A DNA stretch of 24,979 nt from Plantago elongata (GCA_036897095.1 JAYMSP010002310.1:1-24979); one strand, 5' to 3'. Numbered from the stretch's first letter, positions 10,204 through 21,375 are shown. A program made the numbers and translations. Notes: generated by a model from the sequence alone, not told the origin.

Positions 10204-12115
10204 ATGGCAGCTTTTACATCATCACCATCATCAGTTCAGCACCATTTTCTGATTGACTCATTTCTGAACTCAAACACCAGCTTCTCTCAGTTTTGCCACC
10301 CCCTTGTAATGGAAAACAACCTTGACCACAGTACAAATGTCTCTGCTCTTACCAATCATGATCCAACATCTCCTGTTTTCAACAAGACCAGCATGGATTC
10401 TTCATCCATTGTCACTGCTGATCACAATACTATCAATAATTCCAGTGACCAACTCAGTGCTCAAAAGGTCACTAAGACCACCAAGGGGAACAACATTAAG
10501 AAGAGGAAGTCCAAATATGGTGCCTCTCTTGCTAACTCTGCTCAGTCCAAGGTCTTACACTAACTCTGGCTAACTATTATCGTTCCAGTTATAGGCGGAT
10601 TACTTCCTTGTATTTTTAAAAATCGAAGCGAGCCCATTTTTGTGGGTTCGTTGCACCATAAAGATTTCTTTAGTTCCCTATACGGTACATATACAAGCGG
10701 TTTACCTCCTTGTATTTTAAAATCTTAACAAACTCATATTGTATGACTGACCTCGAAAATACTTCTTTAGGTACTTTTCACCAAAAAAAACTACTTTATA
10801 ATTTTAAAAATGTTAGTGATTTTTTTTTAAAAATGTTTGTTATAGGACATGAGAGAGGTGAAAGAGAAGAAGCAAAAGAAGGTGGTGAACAAAGCTGATG
10901 AAGAGAAGAAGAACAACAAGAATGGTGAAAAGAAAGCAAATGAAGATGAACCTCCAATTGGATACATTCATGTCAGGGCTAGGAGGGGCCAAGCAACTGA
11001 TAGCCACAGCCTAGCTGAAAGGGTACTCCAATTTTTTTACATAACCACTTTTTACCCGAATATCTCAAAGATAATTCATAGATAGTTTGTCCCACACTTA
11101 TCGTAGATTATTCTGTAATATCGACGGGTAAAATTCATCAATACACAGTCAAAATGTGTTATTTAGCAACATGATATCATTTTAAATGTGAAGTTTGCAT
11201 ATTTTATGATTATCATTCTGGCTTATTTTATGTGATAGCAACTAGTATTTTTTTTTTAACGAAAAAAGGTGACTCGAATTTGAAGTCTATTACCGATTAA
11301 GTTGTACTTTGTCGATATCATCAAGTATTAAATATACTAATCTTGTTTTATGAATAAATTCAGGTGAGGAGGGAGAGGATAAGTGAAAGGATGAAGCTGC
11401 TGCAGTCTCTTGTCCCTGGTTGTGACAAGGTCAACTTTTCAAGATTTTGTCTAAATATATATGACAATAATTTAATATTTGACCATTAATTAATAATTAA
11501 TTGTGCAATGTTTTGTAGAATGTTCCTTTTTTATCTAATTATAATTGACAGCATCATGTGGGTTGAATGACAAACAGGTAACTGGAAAGGCCCTCATGTT
11601 GGATGAAATTATCAACTATGTTCAGTCCCTCCAATATCAAGTAGAGGTTATATACCTTTCCTTGTTCATATTATAGTTTTCTTTTTTTAAATTGTGTATT
11701 ATTGTTAGTGGATAAATTTTAAACAATTTTATAATTTTCAATTTGCAGTTCCTATCATCTAAACTTACTTCTATAAATCCAATGACATATGACTTTGGCA
11801 TGGACTTGGAATCTTTCATGGTTACTCCTAATCAGGTATATTTAACTTCAGTATCATGCTTTAATAGTAGATGTTTAACTCCTGTATTATTAACTTTATT
11901 AAACATGTAATATTTTTAGTTAAACATATAATATTCTGAATAAACATGTAAAATTGATTTCATATTATTAGAAAACTTGCATGCAGAGTTTGCATAGTTT
12001 GCCATCACCACAGCAATGCAGTCCCACAGCAGTTAATAACAATCCTATCCTGGAGAACATTTCTTCAAATGCTGTTCTGTTTCAACCTGTTCAACTCCCA
12101 AATAATCTGCCTCAG

Positions 12116-12176
<61 letters not shown>

Positions 12177-12389
12177 CTTTACTAATTAATTAATTAATTG
12201 CAATATGGATAAACAAATACACAACTTATTTAAATCAATGTCAAGTAGTTTTAAAAGTATTTGTTTAACAGACAATAAAATTTATTTTTCCAGGGAAATA
12301 GACAGGTGTTGTGGGATGTGGATGAGCAAAGACAGAAAATTATCAATCAGTCAGATTTCAGCAACAACAACTTGTTCTCATTCCATTAA
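10204..12389 (+). CDS. bHLH137: bHLH transcription factor, bHLH137/BEE/CIB-like, seven coding exons
   Basis: Exons: 10204-10551, 10846-11022, 11364-11429, 11578-11646, 11749-11835, 11987-12115, 12294-12389. All junctions are GT-AG and phase 0, giving 323 residues. The start (aaaATGGCA) opens with MAAF, as in bHLH137 proteins. Residues 1-116 are Ser/Asn-rich with a basic KKRK cluster (99-102), a likely nuclear signal. A Lys/Glu-rich linker follows, then [20 protein letters not shown] and the HLH, about residues 157-220. His170, Glu174 and Arg178 form the H-E-R set for E-box/G-box (CANNTG) binding; the [13 protein letters not shown] extension aids dimerisation. The C-terminus ([10 protein letters not shown] to FSFH) matches the bHLH137 type. 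The protein should act in the nucleus as a dimer. Relatives promote growth in brassinosteroid and light responses; the exact role here is inferred. The exon 6 acceptor could instead be at 11971, adding five residues in frame. Confidence 0.95.
11247..11313 (-). mobile_element. Short SINE-like insertion in bHLH intron 2
   Basis: On the minus strand, acaacttaatcggtaatag resembles an A box and aaattcgagtcacc a B box, followed by a T-rich tail (plus strand: an A- and T-run at 11250-11267). The same end (ttcragtcacc plus T-rich tail) is seen at 14095-14185 and about 3009-3066. It is shorter than a full SINE, so it may be internally deleted. Confidence 0.35.
12118..12172 (+). repeat. (ATT)18 microsatellite at the start of bHLH intron 6
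   Basis: About 18 ATT units begin at the third base of the intron: the exon ends CAG at 12115 and the donor reads GTATTATT. A short (TTAA)-type run follows (12181-12199). Positions +3 onward of the donor are therefore part of the repeat. Confidence 0.95.
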
Positions 12390-13250
12390 TTTATATTCAT
12401 CCAATACCTGCCCTACAATTCTCTGGTTAGCCCTCATTCATTGTCTCTACATTTATTCTTTCACATAAATATTTCCCTATTTTAATAGATATTTAAGACC
12501 TTTTACACTCTTTTATAATTTCCTGGTGGGATCCACTGAATTAATTGTCGACAATACTTAAAAAATTCACTCACGGTCTACATACGTTTACCACAAAAGC
12601 TGTTTTATTTTCCATCTTCGATGTAGATCGAAAAGTCACTTCACTAGTTATATTTCACCGTACTTATTGGTGAATCTACAAGGTCATTTCATACTGCATA
12701 TTTTTTTCTAAATGTTAACAAGGTCAATAACTTACTCGAACGTGTAAAATCGATTTGACAGACTACAAGTGACGTGACTCAGTCAGTTGTTTATGTTACA
12801 CAAAGGAAACTAGCTTTTTGCTTGTCATCATGTGTAAAAGTCGCTTTTTTCTTAAAACTTATAAACTATGCTGAATATGTGCAGGTTTGCTGGCAAATTG
12901 GTGGAGGAAAGGATTAATTCCAAAGCTTGGTATTCCCAAATAATCTTTGACCATGAGTATCAAATTCTAGCAACGAAGAGAAACAGTGAATATTACTACT
13001 GAATCATATCCGACCACATAAGACCAGATCTTGCTTAGAGATCCTGTGTTCCATGAAACTAAGCTTGCCTCTGGATGTATAAATTCTTCGGGTATATTAC
13101 CTACTTCGGGATGGAGGAAGTAGTTATTAGTGTAATATTAGTAGTAATTAAAAGCATATGCACTCTGTAGCAGTTCAATTTATCGTGATGTAATGTAAGA
13201 TTCCACCTGATGAATGGGCAATGTACTTTTCCTAAACTATTTTACTGTTG
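12390..13250 (+). other. 3' untranslated region of the bHLH gene, probably with an intron
   Basis: After the TAA at 12389 a possible intron runs from GT at 12426 to AG at 12884. The downstream text (tttgctggcaaattggtggagg and on) is less AT-rich than the putative intron. The junction would lie 36 bases after the stop, inside the roughly 50-base limit for triggering nonsense-mediated decay. At 13101-13123, ctacttcgggatggaggaagtag resembles a Stowaway MITE end. The transcript end is not clear; an estimate is 13150-13250. Confidence 0.4.
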
Positions 13251-13456
13251 ATTGTGTTCAAATCAGTTAATTTTATAGTTATGTTTTTGACCTTTGTGAC
13301 ACTGAAGTTTGTCTTGATATGATGTTCAGGTAGTGAAGTGACAAGGTATACGTACCTATGTTTCTTGTGGGGTGGGGTTAGCGTGAACCTTATGTGAAAT
13401 TAGTATTACTTTTCGAGATCTAGAATTTATTTCTTATTGATATATTCATTATCAAC
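13251..13456. other. AT-rich DNA between the bHLH 3' region and the MITE
   Basis: No frame, repeat or signal that I can support. Confidence 0.5.
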
Positions 13457-13660
13457 AACTCCTTCATCCTGAAATAAATATCACATATTCTACTTATACA
13501 AGTTACAATTTCAATTACACACCCGTATACAACACTCACTTGAGGCCACATACTTCCGAATTATTGACTTCATTGACTTTATCCTGACTAATTTTACCTT
13601 ATAATTTAACTTTCGTGCTTAAAATTATAAGTAGCATTTGGTCTAGAACGGAGTGAGCAG
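13457..13660. mobile_element. Stowaway-like MITE
   Basis: The left end (actccttcatcctgaaataa, with tatcacat after it) and the complement of the right end (actccgttctagaccaaatg) both resemble the common plant Stowaway start ctccctccgtcccgaaat with tgtcac-type text inside. The element is about 200 bp with no coding capacity, as expected for a MITE mobilised by mariner-type transposase elsewhere. The inverted repeats are diverged and a TA target duplication is not clear. Confidence 0.42.
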
Positions 13661-14094
13661 CACTACCTTCAGTCTGGTTCCTACATACAAATTGTTTTAA
13701 TCAAATCGTCTTCAGGAAATTTTACTTTGAGAAGAATTAGGATTTCTCCTTCAAGATTCAGCTTACATTAATAGAAGACACAACACATACTTTGTTTGTG
13801 TTTAATCCGAGATTTGTCCAACTATTCGTGATCACATGATTAGAATTTAAAGTTTATATGCATGGATTGACAGATTCATGTGAAAGCGATTCTATCATAT
13901 GATCTCTGTAGGGCGTTGGTGTTGATCAATAAAGGTTCTCTAGTGATTTTCTGTGGATGTAGAATTTTATAAAATGAATCATATGTAATTGCTTATTCTT
14001 CATCTGTCTATGTTAATATGTCATTGGCTTTTTCAATTTTAACAAGATAGCCTATGAAGAAAGCGTCACACACGAAAACCTATGCTAATTTTCG
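13661..14094. other. Intergenic, no gene seen
   Basis: AT-rich, no long frames or repeats recognised. Confidence 0.55.
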
Positions 14095-14190
14095 ATATAG
14101 CCAAGACGCAACTCAGTCGGCAAGACGCTTCATCTCCAACTAATAAGTCGGGATTCAAGTCACCCTTTAACCGTTTAAAAAAATAATAAT
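14095..14190 (+). mobile_element. tRNA-derived SINE-like element
   Basis: tagccaagacgcaactcagt and cggcaagacgc give an A-box-like block (compare tRNA TAGCTCAGTNGG-AGAGC). About 35 bases later, gtcgggattcaagtcaccc is B-box-like. A T-rich then A-rich tail follows (ctttaaccgtttaaaaaaat). The spacing of the two boxes fits an internal Pol III promoter. No clear target-site duplication was found, so the ends are approximate. A free-standing tRNA gene is unlikely because the acceptor-stem halves do not pair. Confidence 0.5.
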
Positions 14191-16640
14191 GAGTTTGCTA
14201 ATTGATAAACGTTTATGAGTAGGTTTCACACCATCTAATCAGTCCAAATACATTTGTACATCGAAGTTTCTAGTTTGATTTAAAATGTCCGTGTAAATGG
14301 AAAACAACCCTACAATAGATTCTCACTAAAACAACATCATTAACTCCCTGTCTGAACACAAAAGGTTGTCATAACCTAGAGTCTTCATGTCATGACCTTT
14401 ATGATGATTAATAATGCCAGTAATATGATCCATCATAATCATGGATTAGACACTCTAAAGCTACAACTCCATTGATCAATGATCCTCGTATATTTCTTGT
14501 CCAGCTTCATCTTCATGGTATCTAACGTGGATGCATCAATTGCCATGCACAAGGCAAAAAATCATTGATCTAATTTGCAAGTTCATAATTATTGCTTCTT
14601 TCTTTTTCTTTTGATTTCTCCTTTTGTGGAAGAACGTGGATTCATCAATTGAGTTTTGTTGGATTTGATTTCATAAATCATAAGATGATCGATTAATTGA
14701 ACTGTACGTTTTTGTCAACATCATATCGATAAACATTACAAAGAACATATCAAATGCTATTAAGACTAGCCATACGAGCGTCGATCATGCTAACTCAAAG
14801 TTCAAAGTACCAATGATTACTAAATTAAGCCTTGAAAATGGTTTGAGATAAGGAAATAGAAATGTTCACACTTAAGGTATATATTTTATCTAGTCAAGAG
14901 CGAGGGGTTACCATCACTACGACCATGGGCATACATGTTATTCACCAATTCAACGAACTAGCTAGGTCATTTAAGCTCTAAAGTCTCTAATGAAACAATT
15001 CAGTTTTACAACTTGTTGGTTCAAAAACCGGTCCCTCATTTCTTCCATCTCGTCATGTATTAGGATCCGTATCTTGAAAACAATGTAATTGCGAAAACAT
15101 TACTCATGTATAGTATTAGTATGTGTAGAACATTGAAGATGGATCTGTTTTCATGTGTTTCTTGATGTTCCCGACAAGCTTTTAACACTACCAACAATGG
15201 CCGGTTTGAATTTCAGAACTGTACATTAAAATGTAGTAACACTTTTTGGATGTTAGTATTCCACTTAATTTATGAATAAGATTAAATAATTTTCTTGGAG
15301 GGAGATGAAGGTATGGGCAAGATTTGGGTGAGGGTCTATCTTGGGCCCAAAGAGCTATAGTTAGAGTTGCGGTGCCCATCATGCATGGTCCATTTTGGCT
15401 GAGGTTATTCAAAAAGAAACAAGGGAAAAAACAAGAACTAAAACGAAAACAAACAAAACAAAAGTAAAAGACTTTTTTTTTTTGGTTTGAAATTTGAGGA
15501 CGTTCTTCATTTTACATTGATCTGGTGTTGATTTAGAAGGATTCTAACAACTTTTGACTTCTAAATTGGCAAAAGGAAAGTTACGAGGAACATAAAAAAT
15601 ATCTTGATATACTCTTCATGTTGCGAATCCTCTTGAAAGAGAAGAAGTGTGCCTACGGAACATATTGGAGAAGTGACTTTCACACGCATTCCCTGCACGT
15701 ATGTATCATGTGTACGTTTTTAAAAACTATATCGGAAATTTGAAATGAGATGATCACCAAGTTGAAAGTGCAAGGAAAGTTGTAAGATGAAGTAAATTTA
15801 TGAAAACCATCTATCTTAAGAAGAGTCGTGAAATTTGTAAACCGGATACTGAAAAGTTGTAATGGGAAAGTTTAATTTTGTAAGCATGGAAATTTAAAAG
15901 GTATATCTTAATAATTCGAGTATTTAATGCGAATATTAAGATATATATAAATTGAATATAAGACGTTTAGTTGAGTGTAGAACTATAAATTATGAAAGTG
16001 GTAGAAAAGATAGAATAAACTAGAAGGACATGGAAATAATTATATCTCACATAATGTGACATTGAATTCAATTTTAAAGGTATTTTTGTTTCCCTCATGT
16101 GAATCTTATAAGGCATGGCCTGTCCTGATATAGACCGTGCTCTTTGTCCCACGTTGTCCTTCTGCCTTCTTAGTTTTGGAGATACCTGTTATAGTTAATT
16201 TACGGACGAAGCAATATTCGAAGTGTTTGGCTACAAATCGAAATTGAAAAAATTTCAATTTCTTCTCTGTAATTATCAAATACTCCAATATCTATGTTTT
16301 AGCGATTCTTATATGAAAAACATCGATACTTCTAAATAAATGTACTAGGTTCTTGGAAATGCATAATGTTCTTTCGTCGTTTTTATTCATGATAAAATGT
16401 ATCATAGTGGTAAGATTGTTTTACATCTATTACTATTCTGTTCTTTAGTTCACTGTGTTTTCTGGAGGTCATGGTCCCCTGTTAGTGAAATGTGCATATA
16501 ATGATCACAAAGTCTATAAGTTGAAGTTCATGTAAATGTGAAGGTTCTTGTGTAGTAAATTCATTAATTTCACATTCAAATGTGGGTTCACTATGGTTTC
16601 TCATGCCCAGCCCAGGAGGAATCCGAACCGAATAAGATTT
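14191..16640. other. Long gene-poor stretch
   Basis: AT-rich, with A-rich low complexity at 15419-15475. Short minus-strand frames at 15188-15412 and 15967-16288 show no domain, codon bias or splice context. No structural RNA is recognised. One gtcccacgttg at about 16147 recalls the plant snRNA upstream element but has no snRNA after it. Confidence 0.55.
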
Positions 16641-16803
16641 GAGCGTGGACATGTACATTAATCAAGTAATAAAAGAACACTTTTTACCACATCGTTCATA
16701 AATTAATGATATACATGGTCTAGGCAATAATTATTTTCTCCCTCGTAGGACGAGTTTCACTATGAATTGCACCTTAAGAGATAGATCGCGGTCAGCATTT
16801 ACT

Positions 16804-17040
16804 AAACCCTGAATCTGTCCATTTAGGGTAGACTGACTTATTAGCTTGGGCCAAGTCGAATAGGCAGGCATCATTTCTGCCTATGAACAAGAGCAGAACA
16901 AGAATGGAGGTAGGTAGTAGGTACTGATCATGAGTCATGGGCGGGGTGGAGCCAACACAGAGGGTATAGTACGACGTTCGCCCCGAAACATAACATCCTG
17001 GGTCCGCATTTTACCACAAGTGAACCACATAATCAGCCCA
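16804..17040 (+). promoter_or_regulatory. Housekeeping-type promoter motifs upstream of the frame at 17159
   Basis: AAACCCTG (16804-16811, telo-box-like), TGGGCC (16847-16852, site II) and AGCCCA (17035-17040, site II on the other strand) precede the ATG at 17159 by 120-355 bases. Site II plus telo-box combinations are known from plant ribosomal-protein genes, and site II also from nuclear genes for mitochondrial proteins. The motifs are short, so this is suggestive only. Confidence 0.4.
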
Positions 17041-17158
17041 CATTTCTTTAGGGCAGCCAGTAAATAGTAATTACAGAGTGTTATCTTCAGTACTGTATGG
17101 TCCTAACATCACGACCTCTAGTGCATCGAAGTCTGACCCTTAGGGCCAGCCTGGTTGT

Positions 17159-17252
17159 CGATGGCTGCTGCTTCGAGGGTGTTACATACGTTCATGAGTG
17201 AATTGAGCCAGTTTCGTTCTCTGTCAATAAACAAGCCTCATGCAGATTCAGG
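17159..17252 (+). CDS. Putative first exon of a small gene, possibly LYR/FMC1-like
   Basis: gtcgATGGCTGCTGCT is a strong plant start context. The frame reads MAAASRVLHTFMSELSQF then RSLSINKPHADS up to a donor (TCAG-GTGACC; intron from 17253). The LHTFMSEL-F-SLS spacing resembles the N-terminus of FMC1/LYR-type mitochondrial assembly factors (SHTFRGLLRELRYLS in the human protein, from memory), but this is a weak match over about 15 residues. If the next exon starts after the AG at 17334, the protein ends four codons later (AELK then stop); a start after the AG at 17353 gives 26 open codons to a GTAAGTAAG donor at 17432. I found no convincing continuation. It may be a small gene, a truncated duplicate, or chance. 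Confidence 0.33.
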
Positions 17253-17289
17253 TGACCAGTGACAAAAACCAGACATATTAATAGTCCTT

Positions 17290-20200
17290 TGTTTGGTTTT
17301 ATTTGCACAAACTGATACTATTCTTGTGCCCCAGCTGAGCTGAAATAAACCCCAGTGATCCTCCAGTGCCAACACAAAATCACCACATCTGCAAATGTGG
17401 AAATCAGACGATATACGATAGAGTTAGTCTGGGTAAGTAAGAGTCATACCAAAATTATTTCTCAGAAAGTTCCTAGCATTTACAACTCGTTCTATCGGGT
17501 ATCTTCAATGCACAACTGAGCAGTAAACTCACAAGGGAGAAAGGGATGGGTAACATGGATGTACAAACAAAACAGAAGTCAAGCTAGGGGGCTAAGAAGG
17601 GAAACTGCTGCGGAACGTTTGTTTTAAATGACAGCATGTTACTTTTGGATGCAGAAAATCATTGCTCCATTACTGATACAAACGCATATCGTGTGTCCTT
17701 ATTTAGTCCATGCAAATAGAATACCACATGGAATTTGGAGATGGACAGCAATAGTCAATGCCCCTTTTATTAGATAAGATTTATGGTGAAAGAGACATAA
17801 GTATATATGCATCTGCATCCTTGCCGAAACCACCCATACCGCCGTCATCCTCATTCTTCAGAACGCACTGCATTGTAACACATACAAGATAAATGATTTA
17901 CATACATACCAATGACAAAAGGTAGAACTGGTCAAGGAGATTGAAGAATATTAGAATACAGTGTCTTGGGAGTCTGGGACCATCAGAAACGTTACTTCAG
18001 AATGAACGTGTATGTCTTACTCAACAAGAATCCGGTACAACGGGTTGAACATAAGAAATTAGTGTCTGGGACCATGCAAACCACCGAAAACCATTGTAGG
18101 TTTTCAATGTTGATGTTACTACCTGAGTTTGCTACGATATCACAGGGCGAGTTCAAGGATTAAATATGTGATGCAGTTCAGAGTATTAGGGGTGAACTGC
18201 GATTTTTTGAAACTAGGCTGTAATGTATCCTATTACATCAAACCTTGAGGTATTGACTGACCCGCAACTATGAAGTAATGCAGAGATTCACAACTATTTC
18301 TTCTGCTAAATTATAACTCTATAATATTCATGTTTGAACTTTATTGCAGTCATAAAAATATTTTGTGCTGATACGTCCGGAACTGTGAAAACATGCAGAT
18401 TACAACGATTCCTTAGTCCAAAAATAGTAAGATTCATTGCTGGTCCAGGGTGGTGCAAGGGTGGGGGCAGGGCAGGCTTGAGCCCACCCTATTTTCCAAA
18501 ATAAAAAAAAGAATTGGGCTATACTTTAATGCTACTAATGTACAATTTTACGGATTGAGCCACATCCAAAAACGAAATTTAATGTCTGGTTTACTATGTG
18601 TCCTATGTAAATTTTAATCCTGATTTCACCCCTTATGGAACAAACTTTCTTCTTTCTTTTCACCGATGGTGATAATACAACAGACTGAAATTGATTAAAC
18701 TAGGATGTCTCAGCACAGTAAACTATTGCAAATTTGCAACATTGCAGCCGATCAGAACTGAAACTTAAAATGCAAAATGCAGATCAGCAGAAAATAGATT
18801 ATACTGTTTCATTAATAAGACTGGAGGAGGTCGACCATATCACAGAATGCTTTAGCTAAAGACACGAACAGCACAAAACTGCATCCAGGAGCTGAAACCT
18901 GCAACAAAGTGAAGTACAACCAAGTTTCAGCAATCTTTATAACCACATGATGGCAGTCTGGAACTCTGGATGCTAACAATTTTATTAACTTTGTGAACAT
19001 TTATGGTGTACTAGCAAAACACTATAGTAGCACGAGATATGGTAACTCCGAAGCTAGTCAGCCATGGGAGCTTGAACTGCTATGGCCCAAAGTAGTTCCG
19101 TAAAGGAGTAAGTAAACACTATGACCTACTAGAACAGTGGAATATTGTGTAGGTTGAGAAAGCCACCCGAGGTTAGTGCCATTCAAAGGTTTTAATAAGG
19201 CATATTATATATATAATGGAAGTTCATTGGAAAGTGCTACGCAGGTGTATGTATACATGTTCGTTACCATATGTAAGCTTGTCCATAGTGTTGATTATAT
19301 AACAGAACCGATTTAAAAATCCTTGTGGGAAGAACATAGAATCAATTCATCCAGTTCTAAAAAGCACACTTGAATCAACAAAATGAACTCAACACCAATT
19401 CAACATACTAAATTTAGTTGTATGAACTGTGGAAGCACAGGCCAACAAGGTACAGATGAAAATTTCAGTGCTGCAAGATGGAGCAATAAGAATTCCCCCA
19501 TTGGGACAGAGAACTTATTGCAACCTTGGCTTTTTCAGAAGACCACAATAGCTTAATGTTGGCATTTCCAAGATCCGTGCACAGATCATCACTAACATCC
19601 CTTTGTCATGGCCTCATGGGAGGCCACTACAACAACCTGAGATGGGGAAGGAAGCTATGTTTTTTATGAGGTATTACACTTGGAAATGTTGCTTCATCGA
19701 AATCATGGCTAACCGAGTTAGAGAAAGGAAAAAAGAAGGTAAACAACAAAGGAGACAATCACGTCTACTTATCTTCATATGAGAATGAGCCATTCATTCT
19801 GCTTCACTATAAACTTGTCTAGTGTTTTCAGGTATAAAAAGAAACAGCAATATGGGGCTAGATGAGCTACTTTAAAACATGTACTTGAGGTCTGGGTAAT
19901 TCACGTCAGAATGAAAGCTCTCTGACTGCATTTCAAACTCATCAACAGCACTACAAATCCAACACTACCTCGGTGTGATTCTGATGGAAAAAATAAGTTA
20001 TATTCACAAATGAACTATTAAAGTAAAAATCGAATGGTTCCCCATTACCAAGTGTAGCTCAACAATCCCCAATCATAAACAGAAACTTAAGCGAGTTCCA
20101 TTTCACGGCGCAAACTTTTCTTGATTTTGATCCCTGGGGATCAGTGATTGTATTTAAAATCATATCGTGCAAGTTGTCGTGCCGATTCAGAACGTTACAA

Positions 20201-20640
20201 ATGCAAGTTTCTTAGTACTACTTAGTAGAGTTCTATCAAGAAATTTATCTTCAGTAAATCTTTCTGAACAATAGTAGTTGCATCTAGTATACCACTCACT
20301 TCTGTTCATCTACATTTGCTTATTGGGGAAATTTCACAATGGCAACTTGTGACCATAACAAAGTAACAAAATGTTGAACTGCATTCTTGATAAACAATTG
20401 GGGAAAGCTAAACAGAACGCAAATATGAGGAGATCAGATTCAAATTGTGGACGAAACGAAAGCATACCGATTCTCCATTTTCACTGCTGATTTCGCAGGT
20501 GAAGTGATGGTTTTGTATCAACGATTCAATGGAGAAATTGAATTGAAGTGATTCAGTGCAGCCGAGTTGAGCTCATTGAGGTCGAACAGTTGTTTCTCCT
20601 CTCACTTTACCGCTTCTATTTCTGCAATTTGGCGGTGTTC
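17290..20640 (-). other. Possible minus-strand transcription unit without recognised product
   Basis: Hints, read 5' to 3' on the minus strand: an E2F-like TTTGGCGG motif (its plus-strand position 20628-20635); a G/C-richer leader with a 7-codon upstream frame; ATGGAGAATCG followed by a GTATGC donor (ATG at 20478, exon end 20468); an acceptor at 19951 whose exon continues that frame for 26 codons (AVDEFEMQSESF to DLKYMF) to a stop at 19872; an acceptor near 17880 followed by open frame NEDDGGMGGFGKDAD; and an AATAAA near 17307. The joined 29-residue product matches nothing I know. It could be a non-coding RNA, a gene with unrecognised short exons, or no gene. A GC-rich piece at about 18440-18490 (gtgggggcagggcaggc) looks like a transposon fragment. 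Confidence 0.22.
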
Positions 20641-21365
20641 AAGTTCGATGTTGTTTACAGTGTTGTATGTTGTATAATTATTACACATAATAATGTATAG
20701 AAGTTCGCTTACATTATAAATGTCGCATAATATTTCAAACATACTATTATTATCGTATAATCAATAATTCAGGATTGAAGTACTGTGAACATTGAGCTTG
20801 ACAAATATAGTGTTGGATGGTATATTTTCCCCGACCAATCTTGCTAGTAGGCCACCGAATACATATTTTGGACAATAATCGAAAAACAATCACTATAAAA
20901 AATGGAGACTTCATATCATGTTCAATAGTATCTCAACAATATTATTCATTTATAAGAAGTAAAAAATAACTCGTATATAAAGTTTAATTAAATGGTAAAA
21001 AAATATAAAACACATTACATATATACCAGTGGGTCATCATCGAAGTAATTCTTTCTCGGACATGCTTCTCCCTTTAATATCTTTATCTATTAATATTATT
21101 ACATAATATTATTAGAGGAAGGAATTAAAAGACTTATTTAATATATAATATTCCCTTCCTTCGATTAATATTATCTCAATTTTATTCCACGTACGTGTCC
21201 ATTTAATATTGTCTCAAATTTGAGACTTCAAAAAATTAAATCTTACAAATTCAACTTTTTTTACTTTATCATCTACCTTTAACACTCTTCCGCTATTTAT
21301 TATTTTTATATTTTATATAGTGATAAATATAAAGTAAAGCCAAACCGAACCGAACCGACTACATA
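20641..21365. other. AT-rich intergenic DNA upstream of RPS6
   Basis: No gene. A small foldback lies at 21114-21160: agaggaaggaat and attcccttcctt can pair around an AT-rich loop. Confidence 0.6.
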
Positions 21366-21375
21366 GTATTCTTGA

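Noticed and set aside
16144..16154. gtcccacgttg, similar to the plant snRNA upstream sequence element
   Set aside because: No correctly spaced TATA box and no snRNA sequence follows.
16935..17015. ggcggggtggagcca to cctgggtccgc, recalling a common plant non-autonomous transposon
   Set aside because: Only short end-like words match. Inverted repeats and a target duplication are not visible, and the site lies in the putative promoter.
18812..19000. 62-codon minus-strand frame with a hydrophobic stretch
   Set aside because: It spans a probable acceptor-like TTGCAG and matches no family. The plus strand is also open here, which suggests chance.
19421..19555. 44-codon plus-strand frame starting MNCGSTGQQGTDENF
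   Set aside because: It has a protein-like look but is below the length expected by chance in this window. A second plus-strand frame is also open, with no family and no splice links.
19535..19592. C/D-box snoRNA-like arrangement on the minus strand (GTGATGA then CTGA)
   Set aside because: There is no terminal stem, the length is short for the class, and no D' or C' box or convincing antisense element is seen.
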